A DNA stretch of 49,056 nt from Calidithermus chliarophilus DSM 9957 (GCF_000430045.1 NZ_KE387023.1:1653316-1702371), one strand, 5' to 3'; counted from the first letter of the stretch, positions 1-8,278 are shown. A program made the numbers and translations. Notes: generated by a model not told the origin, from the sequence alone.

Positions 1-259
1 GCCAGTGCCCCAGGCTCATCCCCAGCCAGCCGGCCCGCAGGTCGCGCAGGAAGGCGGCGGGGTCGTCGAGCACGAAGCCGCCCGAGGGCATCACCTTGCG
101 CGGCCCGTGCACCCGGAAGCCGGCCTGCTCGTAGGCCGCTCCCCGGCCCACCAGCGGCAGGGCCTCGAGGCTGTGCCCCAGCGCCCGCAGCTCCCGCCCC
201 ACGGCGCAGGCGATGCCGTCCTCGCCGTGCCCGTTGGAGATGAGCAGGATGCGCGCCAT
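1..259 (-). CDS. Lipid-A-disaccharide synthase-related protein (N-terminal part, runs off the window)
   Basis: Only the first 86 codons are in the window; the gene continues past the left edge. The start MARILLISNGHGED carries the N-terminal NGHGED motif of the LpxB-related glycosyltransferase-like family (the TIGR03492 type), found in Cyanobacteria and Deinococcus-Thermus. These proteins look like GT-B glycosyltransferases and their substrate is not established. The family assignment is from recollection of this N-terminal motif; the catalytic C-terminal half cannot be seen. The gene is divergent from the DUF3108 gene, with 80 bp between the two starts. Confidence 0.75.
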   Translation of the reverse strand, partial: MARILLISNGHGEDGIACAVGRELRALGHSLEALPLVGRGAAYEQAGFRVHGPRKVMPSGGFVLDDPAAFLRDLRAGWLGMSLGHW

Positions 260-339
260 AGAGCGTTAAAAGTCTAGCAGCCGTTCTCGTCATCCCCTAA
301 TCCATGGGCGCGCCGGTTTTAGTAAGCTAACGTCAATCT

Positions 340-1002
340 ATGCAATTGTTCCGGCTGATACTGATCGGGCTAATTGCCTCCGCCCCGGCGGCGCTGGCCG
401 CGAAGACGCCGTGGAGCTCGGGGGAGAAATTGGTCTACCGCTTCAGTTGGGTAGGGGTGGAGGCGGGCGAGCTGCAGGTCGTGGCGCAGGCCCAGGGTGC
501 GGGCTGGCGCTTCCAGGGCAAGCTGATCCCCAAGGGGCTGGGGGTGCTGCTGGGCTACGGCTTCGAGGTGGAGAGCGTGGTCAACGAGCAACTCCACACC
601 CTGCGCTTCGTCAAGACCCTCGTCGAGCCCTTCAAGGGGACCACCCGCCTGCTGGCCGAGCGCTCGGCCAGCCAGGAGCCGCTGGTGGCCACCGTCATCG
701 AGCCCAACGGCCAGCAGCGCAGCTACAAGGCCGACGTGCGCGAGGTGCTCGACGACCTCTCGGTGCTCTACTTCCTGCGGGTCAACCCCGACGTCAAGAA
801 CGTGCAGATGGTCGACTTCAACTCCATCATCCAGGGCAGGCCCGAGGTGCTGAACAAGAGCAAGGAGGGGCTGCTGGGCTACCGCATCACGCAGAACGGG
901 GCGACCATCGAGGTCTGGCTGCGCGACGACGCCCGCCGCACGCCGGTGATGCTGGCTTTCGGGAGGGACTGGGGCCGCCTCGAGGCGCGGCTGATAGAAT
1001 AA
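340..1002 (+). CDS. DUF3108 domain-containing exported protein
   Basis: A 220-residue protein with an N-terminal signal peptide (hydrophobic stretch about residues 4-20, likely cleavage after AALAA). The mature part starts with the GEKLVYRFSWVGVEAGE region typical of DUF3108, a predicted beta-rich periplasmic domain of unknown function. The length suits a single-domain family member. A TAAGCT hexamer lies 11 nt upstream of the ATG and could be a -10 element giving a very short leader. It may act in envelope maintenance, but nothing in the sequence fixes a substrate. Confidence 0.75.
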   Translation: MQLFRLILIGLIASAPAALAAKTPWSSGEKLVYRFSWVGVEAGELQVVAQAQGAGWRFQGKLIPKGLGVLLGYGFEVESVVNEQLHTLRFVKTLVEPFKGTTRLLAERSASQEPLVATVIEPNGQQRSYKADVREVLDDLSVLYFLRVNPDVKNVQMVDFNSIIQGRPEVLNKSKEGLLGYRITQNGATIEVWLRDDARRTPVMLAFGRDWGRLEARLIE

Positions 1003-1031
1003 CGCCGATAGCTGATCGCCAGTAGCTCATC
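1003..1031. repeat. Short copy of the GATAGCTGATCGCC-type repeat module
   Basis: The stretch just after the DUF3108 stop codon contains CGATAGCTGATCGCC and AGTAGCTCATCGCT, imperfect tandem words of the same type as the GGCTATCGGCTATC module in the larger mosaic repeats near 8440, 21890, 25190 and 45660. Confidence 0.5.
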
Positions 1032-1098
1032 GCTGCAATCCGCCTTCACGCGCTGGCAGCGAGACGCTAAAGGCTCGCAGCGCTCCTGGAGGCTTGTT

Positions 1099-1440
1099 TT
1101 GAAAGGCAACATCACCGTAACCGAAGGGGCCCTGGCCGCCATCCTGGGGCTGGCGGCCCATGAAGTGCCGGGCGTGGTGGGCATGAGCCCCGCCGGCATC
1201 CGCGACTCCATCAGCCGCATCCTGGGCAAGGCCGAAGCCAGCGAGGGGGTGGTGGTCAAGCCCGACCCCGCCGCCCCCGGCAAGTACGTCGCCGACCTCT
1301 ACGTGGTCGTCGCGTTCGGCTCGCGCATCCCCACCGTGGTGGACAACATCGGCGAGCGCGTGCAGTGGGCGGCCAAGAGCCTGGCCGGGGCCGACCTCTC
1401 GGCCGTGCGCGTGCACGTGGTGGGGGTGAGCCGTGGCTGA
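1099..1440 (+). CDS. Asp23/Gls24 family envelope stress response protein
   Basis: A 113-residue protein starting at TTG with a TGGAGG ribosome-binding site 6 nt upstream. The sequence matches the Asp23/Gls24 (DUF322) family: an N-terminal GNITVTEGALAAILGLAA block, a central VGMSPAGI segment, and a C-terminal DNIGERVQWA helix followed by VRVHVVGV. Members are small cytoplasmic or membrane-associated proteins. It overlaps the downstream FakA-like gene by 8 nt, the same order as yloU-yloV in Firmicutes, which supports co-translation and a shared role. Confidence 0.9.
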   Translation: MKGNITVTEGALAAILGLAAHEVPGVVGMSPAGIRDSISRILGKAEASEGVVVKPDPAAPGKYVADLYVVVAFGSRIPTVVDNIGERVQWAAKSLAGADLSAVRVHVVGVSRG

Positions 1441-3034
1441 AGCCCTGACCCCCGACGCCGTAGCCAAGGCCTTCCGCTACGCCACCGACTGGTTCGCGGT
1501 CTACGTCGAGGAGACCAACGCCCTCAACGTCTACCCCGTCCCCGACGGCGACACCGGCACCAACATGCACCTCACCCTGCAGTCGGTGCGGCGCGAGCTC
1601 GACCTGGCCGACACCTCGCGCATGGGCGAGGTGGCGCGGGCCATCAGCTACGGCTCGCTGCTGGGCGCGCGCGGCAACTCCGGCGTGATCACCTCGCAGA
1701 TCCTCAAGGGCTTCTCCGAGGCCATCAAGAACGAGAGCCGCCTGACGCCCGCGGTGCTGGCGCGGGCCCTCGAGCAGGGCCAGCAGACCGGCTACAAGGC
1801 GGTGATGAAGCCGGTGGAGGGCACCATCCTCACCGTCATCCGCGGCCTGGCCGACGGGGCGAGGTCGGTGGGCGGCAAGGCGGCGAGCGTCGAGGAGGTG
1901 CTCGAGGCCGCCCTGGACGCCGGGCGCAAGGCGCTGGAAGGCACGCCTGAGTTGCTGCCCGTGCTCAAGCAGGCCGGCGTGGTGGACGCGGGCGGCGCGG
2001 GCCTGATCCGCCTGGTCGAGGGCTTGCAGGGCTACGTGCTGGGCCTGCCCCTGCCCGAGCCCCCCAAGATCGAGAAGTACGCCCAGACCGCCTTCGAGGA
2101 GGAGGAGTTCGGCTACTGCACCGAATTCCTGATGGAGGGCGTGGCCGAGCCGGTGGAGACGATCCGCGAGGCGGTCTCGCCCTACGGCGACTCGCTTTTG
2201 GTGGTGGGGGCCGAGGGCTACGTCAAGGGCCACATCCACACCAACGACCCCGACGGCCTGCTGGCGATGGTGGCCCGCTACGGCAAGATGGTGCGAACCA
2301 AGGTCGAGGACATGTCGCAGCAGCACACCGAGATCCTGGGCATGGCCGGGGCCGCCGACGAGGCCCCGCCGCCCACCGGGCTGGTGGTGGTGGCCGCGGG
2401 CTGGGGGCTGGTCAAGGCCTTTCGGGGCTTCGGGGCGCGGGTGGTGGCCGGGGGCCAGACCGCCAACCCCAGCGTGCAGGACATCCTCGACGCCATCAAG
2501 AGCCTGCCCAACCCCCACGTGATCGTGCTGCCCAACAACTCCAACGTGATCATGAGCGCCAACCAGGCCGCCGAGCTCGCCAAGGGCGCGGGCAAGCACG
2601 TGGTGGTGGTGCCCACCCGCACCCTGGGCGCGGGGCTGGCCGCCTCGGTGGTCTACCAGGCCGACGCCGAGCCCGCCGAGCTGGTGCCCGAGATGGAGGA
2701 GGCCGCCGCCCGCGCGGTGACCCTCGAGGTCACCCGCGCCAGCCGCGACGTGAGCTTAGAGGGCCTCGAGGTCAAGGAGGGCAAGCCCATCGGCCTGAAG
2801 AACGACAAGCTGGTGCTGGTGGCCGAGACCCCCGAGGAGGCTCTGGTCAACCTGCTGCGCCTGACCGTGGCCGACGGCGAGTACGAGATCATGACCCTTT
2901 TCCACGGGGCCACCGTCCAGAAGGAGACCCTCGAAGGCCTGATTTCCACGATCAACGCCCAGTTCGAAGACCTCAGCGTGGAGGTGCTGCCGGGCGGCCC
3001 CGACCTCTACGACTACCTGGCGGCGCTCGAGTAG
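1433..3034 (+). CDS. fakA: DAK2/DhaL domain kinase, FakA/YloV family (fatty-acid kinase-like)
   Basis: A 533-residue protein starting at GTG inside the end of the Asp23 gene. The N-terminal DhaL kinase domain (about residues 10-200) shows the Mg-nucleotide loop VPDGDTGTNMHLT and the GARGNSGVITSQIL motif. The rest is the long C-terminal part of YloV-type proteins, including a NNSNVIMSANQAAEL segment. In Firmicutes, FakA phosphorylates fatty acids bound to FakB (DegV) proteins; no DegV gene is visible here. Length and motif order match full-length FakA. The substrate in this organism is inferred from the family. Confidence 0.88.
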   Translation: MAEALTPDAVAKAFRYATDWFAVYVEETNALNVYPVPDGDTGTNMHLTLQSVRRELDLADTSRMGEVARAISYGSLLGARGNSGVITSQILKGFSEAIKNESRLTPAVLARALEQGQQTGYKAVMKPVEGTILTVIRGLADGARSVGGKAASVEEVLEAALDAGRKALEGTPELLPVLKQAGVVDAGGAGLIRLVEGLQGYVLGLPLPEPPKIEKYAQTAFEEEEFGYCTEFLMEGVAEPVETIREAVSPYGDSLLVVGAEGYVKGHIHTNDPDGLLAMVARYGKMVRTKVEDMSQQHTEILGMAGAADEAPPPTGLVVVAAGWGLVKAFRGFGARVVAGGQTANPSVQDILDAIKSLPNPHVIVLPNNSNVIMSANQAAELAKGAGKHVVVVPTRTLGAGLAASVVYQADAEPAELVPEMEEAAARAVTLEVTRASRDVSLEGLEVKEGKPIGLKNDKLVLVAETPEEALVNLLRLTVADGEYEIMTLFHGATVQKETLEGLISTINAQFEDLSVEVLPGGPDLYDYLAALE

Positions 3035-3083
3035 CGCGCCCTGGAGCTCGGTTTTCTCACAAGTCCCTGGGCTAGCCTGAGCC

Positions 3084-3374
3084 ATGCCCCGCAGCCGGCT
3101 ATCCGACCTCCTGGGCGGGATGATGCTGGGTTTGGCCCAGATCTTCTCGCCCATCCGCCAGGTGCTGCCCACCCCACCCGAGCAAGGCTTCATGCTGCCG
3201 CCCAACCTCAACACCTGCAGCCAGGAAGACCTGCTCGAGCTCGGCCTGGAGCCCGAGTTGGCCGGGCGCATCCTGGAGCAGCGGCCCTACCTGAACCTGC
3301 GCCACCTGGCCTCGCAATTCCCGGAGGTCGAACCCTGGGTGTGGGAAGGGCTCGAGGGGCGGGTTCGCTTTTGA
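3084..3374 (+). CDS. Helix-hairpin-helix domain protein (ComEA-like)
   Basis: A 96-residue protein with one helix-hairpin-helix motif at about residues 43-75: LNTCSQEDLLELGLEPELAG, then ILEQRPYLNLRHL. This is the pattern of ComEA-type DNA-binding domains. It has no clear cleavable signal, but a hydrophobic stretch (about residues 8-22) might anchor it. A role in DNA binding or uptake is possible but unproven. TAGCCT lies 5 nt before the ATG, so the transcript could be nearly leaderless. Confidence 0.65.
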   Translation: MPRSRLSDLLGGMMLGLAQIFSPIRQVLPTPPEQGFMLPPNLNTCSQEDLLELGLEPELAGRILEQRPYLNLRHLASQFPEVEPWVWEGLEGRVRF

Positions 3375-3385
3375 GGGAGGGCCAA

Positions 3386-3410
3386 TAAAAAAGCAGCGCC
3401 TTTCGCGCTG
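3386..3410 (-). terminator. Rho-independent terminator-like hairpin on the minus strand
   Basis: CAGCGC (3394-3399) and GCGCTG (3405-3410) form a 6-bp stem. Read on the minus strand the hairpin is followed by a run of six T (3387-3392). No minus-strand gene ends here, so it may act on antisense transcription or in both directions after the HhH gene. Confidence 0.45.
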
Positions 3411-3521
3411 ATAAATTCAGCGTACCACGGTATGCGCTATGCGTCAAACCTATGCACTGGACGGCGAAACCGTGAGCTTCCCCCCTTGGCCCGGGCCCGC
3501 CGCCGGGTTTAGGCTGGTACG

Positions 3522-4352
3522 GTGGAGCTTAATCAACTGGCGGCTTATCGGGCAGAAACATACAAACCGGAAGGGGTGAAGAGCCTGGTAGGGGCGGTGC
3601 GCTTCGTGAACGAGCGCGGCTTCGTGTTCTTCTGGCCCATCCAGGGCGTGGAACTGCCCAGCCTGTGGGTGGCGGTGGCGGGGGACCGCCCGGTGGCCTC
3701 CTCCCACCGCGACTCCGGGCACAAGACCTGGGGTTGGAAGGACCGCATGCTGGGGCAAAAGCGCTGGTACTACGCCAAGGTGCTGCGGCGCAAGGCCACC
3801 ATGATCTCCCTCGAGGCCGCCCCCTACTTCTACGCCCTCTCCGAGAACTACGGGGAGCCCGAGAGCGACTACCTCGAGCAGTTCCAGGCCGGACGGCTCT
3901 CGCCCGCGGCCAAGCGCGTCTACGAGGTGCTGCTGGGGGAGGGTGCGACGCACACCCAGAAGCTGCGGCGCAAGGCCGGGCTCGAGCCCTACGCCTTCGG
4001 CAAGGCCCTCGACGAGCTCCAGGCCGACTTCAAGGTGCTCCCCGTGGGGGTGGCCGAGGCCGGGCGCTGGAAGTACGCCTTCATCTACGAGTGCGTGCAC
4101 CGCCACCACCCGGAGCTGCTCGAGCAGGCCCGTCCCATCGGCAGCCTCGAGGCCCGCGAGCACCTGCTCACCCTCTACTTCCGCTCGGTAGGGGTCGCTC
4201 TGCTGAGCGACGTGCACAAGCTCTTCGGCTGGGAGCCGGACGACACCCTCGAGGCCCTCGCCAGCCTGCGCCACAAAGGCGTGCTGGTGGGCCGGGAAGA
4301 CCCCAAGCCCACCAGCGCGTTCGTCCTATCCGAGTTGGCTGTGCTGGACTAG
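3522..4352 (+). CDS. AlkZ-related / winged-helix protein
   Basis: A 276-residue protein starting at GTG. Segments such as RGFVFFWPIQGVELPSLW, AGDRPVASSHRD and GQKRWYYAKVLRRKAT, followed by tandem winged-helix-like parts (AKRVYEVLL to LDELQADFKVLPVGVAEAG), resemble the AlkZ-related proteins of the YcaQ/HTH_42 group. AlkZ itself is a DNA glycosylase for interstrand crosslinks and bulky adducts. I do not see the catalytic QxD/QxQ motif of true AlkZ, so a glycosylase activity is not claimed. The family call is by recollection of the overall pattern. An AlkA-type glycosylase lies 0.7 kb downstream. Confidence 0.55.
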   Translation: MELNQLAAYRAETYKPEGVKSLVGAVRFVNERGFVFFWPIQGVELPSLWVAVAGDRPVASSHRDSGHKTWGWKDRMLGQKRWYYAKVLRRKATMISLEAAPYFYALSENYGEPESDYLEQFQAGRLSPAAKRVYEVLLGEGATHTQKLRRKAGLEPYAFGKALDELQADFKVLPVGVAEAGRWKYAFIYECVHRHHPELLEQARPIGSLEAREHLLTLYFRSVGVALLSDVHKLFGWEPDDTLEALASLRHKGVLVGREDPKPTSAFVLSELAVLD

Positions 4353-4406
4353 GTTCCCTGCACGGGTGGTCGGTGGTCCGGCAGCCCGGGTGGAGGAGGG
4401 GGCGGG

Positions 4407-4961
4407 CTAGCTCGAGCCCCGCCGCTCGCGCCACTCCCGCCGGAGGATGGCGTAGTGGTACTCGCTGCTCCAGCGGCCCTTGAACCACAGGCTCTCGACG
4501 AAATGCCCCTCCAGCCGCATGCCGAGCTGGACCATCAGGTGCCAGGCGGCGTGGTTCTCCACGTCGGCGTTGGCCCGCACCCGGTGGAGCCCCAGGTCCT
4601 CGAATAGGTGCTCGAGCAGGCGTTCCAGGGCCTCGCGGGCGTAGCCCTTGCCCTGGTGCTGCGCGGCCAGCGTGACGCCGATCTCGGCCTGCTGGCCGTC
4701 CTCGAGCCAGAAGAAGGCGCAGTCGCCCAGGGTCTCGCCCGTGTCCTTGGACTCGAGGGCGACCTGGAACCACTGCCCCGGCGCGGGCCGGGCCTGGGCG
4801 GCCCACTCGAGGAAGGCCAGGGCCTTCTCGCGGGGGTAGGGCGCTTCCCAGCTCTGGTAACGGGCGACTCGGGGGTCGGAGCGGTAGGCGAGGAAGGGCT
4901 CGAGGTCGCGCGCTTCGAACTGGCGCAGGATCAGCCGGGGGGACTCGAGGCGGAAGGGCAT
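4407..4961 (-). CDS. GNAT family N-acetyltransferase (RimJ/RimL type)
   Basis: A 184-residue protein. The start MPFRLESPRLILRQF is chosen because GGAGG sits 8 nt upstream and this is the usual beginning of RimJ/RimL-like acetyltransferases; the open frame runs further upstream but that part is a shadow of the next gene. The acetyl-CoA loop is seen as QHQGKGYAREAL (about residues 97-108), followed by VRANADVENHAAWHLMVQLG, the characteristic NxxS/A region. Such enzymes acetylate protein N-termini, antibiotics or small amines; the substrate is unknown. It sits downstream of the glycosylase gene on the same strand. Confidence 0.85.
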   Translation of the reverse strand: MPFRLESPRLILRQFEARDLEPFLAYRSDPRVARYQSWEAPYPREKALAFLEWAAQARPAPGQWFQVALESKDTGETLGDCAFFWLEDGQQAEIGVTLAAQHQGKGYAREALERLLEHLFEDLGLHRVRANADVENHAAWHLMVQLGMRLEGHFVESLWFKGRWSSEYHYAILRREWRERRGSS

Positions 4962-5020
4962 CAGTGGGACCTCCAGTGCGGGCTCGCCGCCTGCCGGTAG
5001 GCTAACACGCCGCGCCGCCG

Positions 5021-5641
5021 CTAGCAGCGGGTGCTGAGGTAGTGGTGCCAGGCCAGCCGCGCCGCCACCGCCCGCCAGGGGCGCCAGGGCTCGGCCAGGG
5101 CCTCGAGCTCGGCGGGGGAGGGCCGGCGCCCCAGGCCCTTGAGCTCCTGCACGGCGAGCTGCAGCCCCAGGTCGCCTGCCGGCCAGGCGTCGGGGCGGCG
5201 CAGCGCCATCAGCAAGTAGACCTCGCTGGTCCAGGCCCCCACCCCCTTGAGCGCGGTGAGGCGGCGCCGGACCTCGAGGTCGTCGAGCTCGGCCAGCCCG
5301 TCGAGGTCGAAGCCGTCCAGGACGGCTTGGGCCAGGTGGCGCACGTACAGCGTCTTCTGGCGGCTGAAGCCGATGGCCCGCAGCGTGGCGTCGTCGAGGG
5401 AGAGGAAGTGGGCGGGGGTGAGGGGAATGGCCGCCTCGAGCCGCTCGAAGGCGGCGCGGGCCGAGGCCAGCGAGACCTGCTGCTCGAGGATGACGTGCAC
5501 CAGCGTGGCGAAGCCCGGCTCGCGCGTCCACAGTGGGGGCGGGCCGAAGCGCTCGAGCACTCCCGCCAGCGCCGTGTCGCGCTCGCGCAGGTACTCCAGA
5601 CCCTCCCGCAGGGCCTGTTCGTCAATCAAGGGGGAGCTCAC
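5021..5641 (-). CDS. DNA-3-methyladenine glycosylase / HhH-GPD superfamily (AlkA-like)
   Basis: A 206-residue base-excision repair protein. It has the early HVILEQQVSLASA segment, a helix-hairpin-helix LTALKGVGAWTSEVYLL (about residues 129-145) and then PAGDLGLQ, where the Asp fits the catalytic aspartate of HhH-GPD glycosylases. The tail WRPWRAVAARLAWHHY is also typical of AlkA-type enzymes. The shorter length than E. coli AlkA suits the form without the N-terminal domain. It overlaps purN by 20 nt. It probably removes alkylated purines. Confidence 0.88.
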   Translation of the reverse strand: MSSPLIDEQALREGLEYLRERDTALAGVLERFGPPPLWTREPGFATLVHVILEQQVSLASARAAFERLEAAIPLTPAHFLSLDDATLRAIGFSRQKTLYVRHLAQAVLDGFDLDGLAELDDLEVRRRLTALKGVGAWTSEVYLLMALRRPDAWPAGDLGLQLAVQELKGLGRRPSPAELEALAEPWRPWRAVAARLAWHHYLSTRC

Positions 5642-6209
5642 CGCGGACGATTCTGCCCAGCGTCTCGACGAGAAAGGTGTGTTCGCGCTCGAGCACCCGC
5701 CGGGCCAGGGTCTCGGGCGTGTCGCCGGGGAGCACCGGCACGCGGGCCTGGGCCAGGGTGGCCCCGTGGTCGTACTCCTCGTCCACGAGGTGAATGGTCA
5801 CGCCCGTCTCGCGCTCGCCCGCCGCGATCACCGCCTGGTGCACGTTCATCCCGTACATCCCCTGCCCGCCGAACTTCGGCAATAGGGCCGGGTGGATGTT
5901 GACGATGCGGTTGCGGTAGGCCGCCAGCGTGCGCGGCCCCAGCTTCTTCATGTACCCCGCCAGCACCACCAGTTGGGCCTCGTGCCGCCGCAGGGTCTCG
6001 AGGATGGCCTCGTCCAGCCCCTCGCCGTGGGTGTGGCTCGAGAGGTGGTAGGCGGGGATGCCCTCCTGCCGGGCCCGCTCGAGCGCCCCCGAAGCGCTGT
6101 TGTTGGAGATGACCACCCGCGGCGTGGCCGCGAGCTCCCCGCGCTTGCAGGCGTCGATCACTGCTTGCATGTTGCTGCCCCGTCCTGAGGCGAGAAAACC
6201 GAGGTTCAC
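5622..6209 (-). CDS. purN: Phosphoribosylglycinamide formyltransferase
   Basis: A 195-residue enzyme of purine synthesis that transfers formyl from 10-formyl-THF to GAR. It starts MNLGFLASGRGSNMQAVID (phosphate-binding GRGSN loop). The catalytic residues are visible: N104 and H106 in RIVNIHPALLPKF, and the Asp of LVDEEYDHG (about residue 147). Length is normal for the family. Its 3' end overlaps the start of the glycosylase gene by 20 nt, so the two are probably co-translated. Confidence 0.95.
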   Translation of the reverse strand: MNLGFLASGRGSNMQAVIDACKRGELAATPRVVISNNSASGALERARQEGIPAYHLSSHTHGEGLDEAILETLRRHEAQLVVLAGYMKKLGPRTLAAYRNRIVNIHPALLPKFGGQGMYGMNVHQAVIAAGERETGVTIHLVDEEYDHGATLAQARVPVLPGDTPETLARRVLEREHTFLVETLGRIVRGELPLD

Positions 6210-6228
6210 GGGGGTATCGTACCGGAAA

Positions 6229-6300
6229 GGCCGATAGCTGATGGCGGATAGCTCAATAGCTGTGGACGAGTGCTGCTCGGCGATCGGCTATGAGCCATTG
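6229..6300. repeat. Short copy of the GATAGC-type repeat module
   Basis: Between the purN start and the amidotransferase stop lie the words CCGATAGCTGATGGCGGATA, AATAGCTG and CGATCGGCTATGAGCC. They are imperfect copies of the CTATCGGCTATC words in the larger mosaic repeats of this window. Confidence 0.5.
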
Positions 6301-6301
6301 G

Positions 6302-7003
6302 CTAAGCAGGCTGCTTCGCCGCCTCGACGAACGCGCGGAAAATGCCCCACTGCTCGGGCAGAAGTTCGGGGTGCCACTGCACGCCCAGGTAGAAGGGGTG
6401 GCCCTCGAGCGTCACCGCCTCCACCACGCCGTCGGGTGCGACGGCGGCGCTCCGCAGGCCGGGGGCCAGGTCCTTGAGGGCCTGGTGGTGGTAGGAGTTG
6501 ACCCTGAAGCGCTGGGGGAAGAGGCTTTGCAGCGGGCTGGGGGCGGTCTGCTCCACGCTGTGCCCCAGCACCCCGGACTCCGACTTCTGGTAGTGCTGCA
6601 CGGCCTTGAAGCCCTGGGCGGGGAGGTCCTGGTAGAGGCTGCCGCCCAGCGCCACGTTGACCACCTGGATGCCGCGGCAGATGCCCAGCAGCGGGATGCC
6701 GTGCTCGGCCGCGTGGCGGGCCAGGGCGAGCTCGAGGGCGTCGCGCTCGAGCGAGACCTCGCCCATCTCGGGGATGGGCTCCTCGCCGAAGTGGGCCGGG
6801 TCCACGTCCACCCCGCCGGGCAGCAGGATGCCGTCGAGCCTGCGGGCGATCTCGGGCAGGCGGGGTTGGGCCTGCGGCGGGATGACCACCACGGCGGCCC
6901 CCTGGGCCTCGAGGGCCTTGACGTAGGGCTCGAGCAGGCCCCAGATCTTGGTGCGGATGAGTTCGCCGGTGGTGCGGTACTGGGCAGCGACGCCGATGAG
7001 CAT
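6302..7003 (-). CDS. Class I glutamine amidotransferase-like peptidase C26 (PuuD/gamma-glutamyl-GABA hydrolase family)
   Basis: A 233-residue protein starting MLIGVAAQYRTTGELI. It has LLPGGVDVDPAHFGEEP, the nucleophile elbow GICRGIQVVNVALGG (Cys about 111) and the late VQWHPELLPEQWGIF motif with the catalytic His and Glu. This is the pattern of gamma-glutamyl hydrolases such as PuuD, which release glutamate from gamma-glutamylated small molecules. No putrescine pathway partner is nearby, so the substrate is open. It is divergent from lysA. Confidence 0.85.
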   Translation of the reverse strand: MLIGVAAQYRTTGELIRTKIWGLLEPYVKALEAQGAAVVVIPPQAQPRLPEIARRLDGILLPGGVDVDPAHFGEEPIPEMGEVSLERDALELALARHAAEHGIPLLGICRGIQVVNVALGGSLYQDLPAQGFKAVQHYQKSESGVLGHSVEQTAPSPLQSLFPQRFRVNSYHHQALKDLAPGLRSAAVAPDGVVEAVTLEGHPFYLGVQWHPELLPEQWGIFRAFVEAAKQPA

Positions 7004-7059
7004 GGCCGTATTCTCGCACGCGCCGCGCCCGGTGGCCCACCGCTCTCAGAAGGCTCGGG

Positions 7060-7072
7060 TAATCTAGGGCCG
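7060..7072 (+). promoter_or_regulatory. Leaderless-type -10 element of lysA
   Basis: TAATCT (7060-7065) is followed by 7 nt and the ATG of lysA. This is the spacing expected for a leaderless mRNA. I see no good -35 box at 17 nt. Confidence 0.4.
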
Positions 7073-8245
7073 ATGAGCGGCTTGAACCCCCACTTCAAAG
7101 AGGCCCTGCAGTCGGCCCTGGAGCGCTACGAAACCCCCTTCTACGCCTACGACCTCGCCTCGGTCCAGGCCCGGGTGGGCGCCCTGCGGGCCGCGTTCCC
7201 CAAGGCCGAGGTCTTCTTCGCCATGAAAGCCAACCCCCGCCTGGGCATCCTGCGGCGCCTGCTGGGGTGGGGGGTGTTCCTCGAGGCGGTGAGCCTGGGC
7301 GAGGTGCGCCGGGCCTACGCCGCGGGCTTCAAGCGCACCGAGGTGCTGCTCAACGGGCCGGTCAAGACCCCGGCGGTCCTGGCCGAGCTCAAGGAGCTGG
7401 GGGTGCCCCTGCTGGGCCTCGACTCCCTGGCCGACGCCGAGCGCGTGGCCCGCCACCTCCCCGGCAGCCACGTCCTGCTGCGGGTCAACCCCGACCTGCC
7501 GGTCGTCACCCACGACCACCTGGCGACCGGGCGCGGCGAGAGCAAGTTCGGCATCCTGCCCCAGGACGTGGGGAGGGCCCTCGAGATCGCCCGTGCCGGG
7601 GGCCTCGACGTGCTGGGCCTGCACGTGCACCTGGGATCCGCGCTCGAGCACCCCGAAGACTTCCGCGCCGGCTACGCGGTGATGGAGCGCCTCTACCAGG
7701 AGCACGGCCCCTTCGAGGTGCTCAACCTGGGCGGCGGCTTCGGCCTCGGCCTCGACCTCGCCGCCCTGGCCCCCGAGGCCCTGGGGCTGGCCGAGCGGCT
7801 GGGGGTGGAGCTGTGGCTCGAGCCCGGCCGTTACCTCGTCGCCGAGGCCGGGGTGCTCGTCACCCGCACCTGGGGCACCAAGCACACCCGCCGCAACTTC
7901 CTGCTGGTCGACGCGGGCATGAGCCACCTGCTGCGCCCCATGCTCTACGGCGCCGAGCACCCCGTGGAACCGCTCTACGCCGGCGGCACCCCCCAAACCT
8001 TCGACCTCGCCGGCCCCGCCTGCGAGAGCGGCGACATCCTCGCCCGCGACCTCACCCTCCCCACCCCCCAGGAGGGCGACGCTCTGGCGATCCTGCAAGC
8101 CGGGGCCTACGGCAGCAGCATGAGCAGCAACTACCTCGACACCCCGCGCCCGCTCGAGCTGCTGTGGACCGGGGAAGAGTGGGAAGTGCTGCGCCAGCGC
8201 CAAAGCTGGGAGAGCCTGCTGCTGGAGGAACAGGCGGAAGGGTAG
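7073..8245 (+). CDS. lysA: Diaminopimelate decarboxylase
   Basis: A 390-residue PLP enzyme for the last step of lysine synthesis. The start MSGLNPHFKEALQ is chosen over longer upstream reading because it begins the domain and follows a -10-like TAATCT by 7 nt. The PLP lysine is K52 in FFAMKANPRLG. Further family motifs are LGLHVHLGSALEH, LNLGGGFGLGLD, LWLEPGRYLVAEAG, and the C-terminal GPACESGDILARD with the dimer-interface Cys. The end ILQAGAYGSSMSSNY fits LysA rather than ornithine decarboxylase. Some thermophiles of this group make lysine by the AAA route, so a role in a different decarboxylation is not fully excluded. Confidence 0.9.
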   Translation: MSGLNPHFKEALQSALERYETPFYAYDLASVQARVGALRAAFPKAEVFFAMKANPRLGILRRLLGWGVFLEAVSLGEVRRAYAAGFKRTEVLLNGPVKTPAVLAELKELGVPLLGLDSLADAERVARHLPGSHVLLRVNPDLPVVTHDHLATGRGESKFGILPQDVGRALEIARAGGLDVLGLHVHLGSALEHPEDFRAGYAVMERLYQEHGPFEVLNLGGGFGLGLDLAALAPEALGLAERLGVELWLEPGRYLVAEAGVLVTRTWGTKHTRRNFLLVDAGMSHLLRPMLYGAEHPVEPLYAGGTPQTFDLAGPACESGDILARDLTLPTPQEGDALAILQAGAYGSSMSSNYLDTPRPLELLWTGEEWEVLRQRQSWESLLLEEQAEG

Positions 8246-8278
8246 GGGAGGTGGAGCGGAAGGCCCGTGGATCGTGGT

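Noticed and set aside
1256-2599. Long minus-strand ORF opposite fakA
   Set aside because: Low-complexity shadow of a clear FakA gene; no ribosome-binding site or motif.
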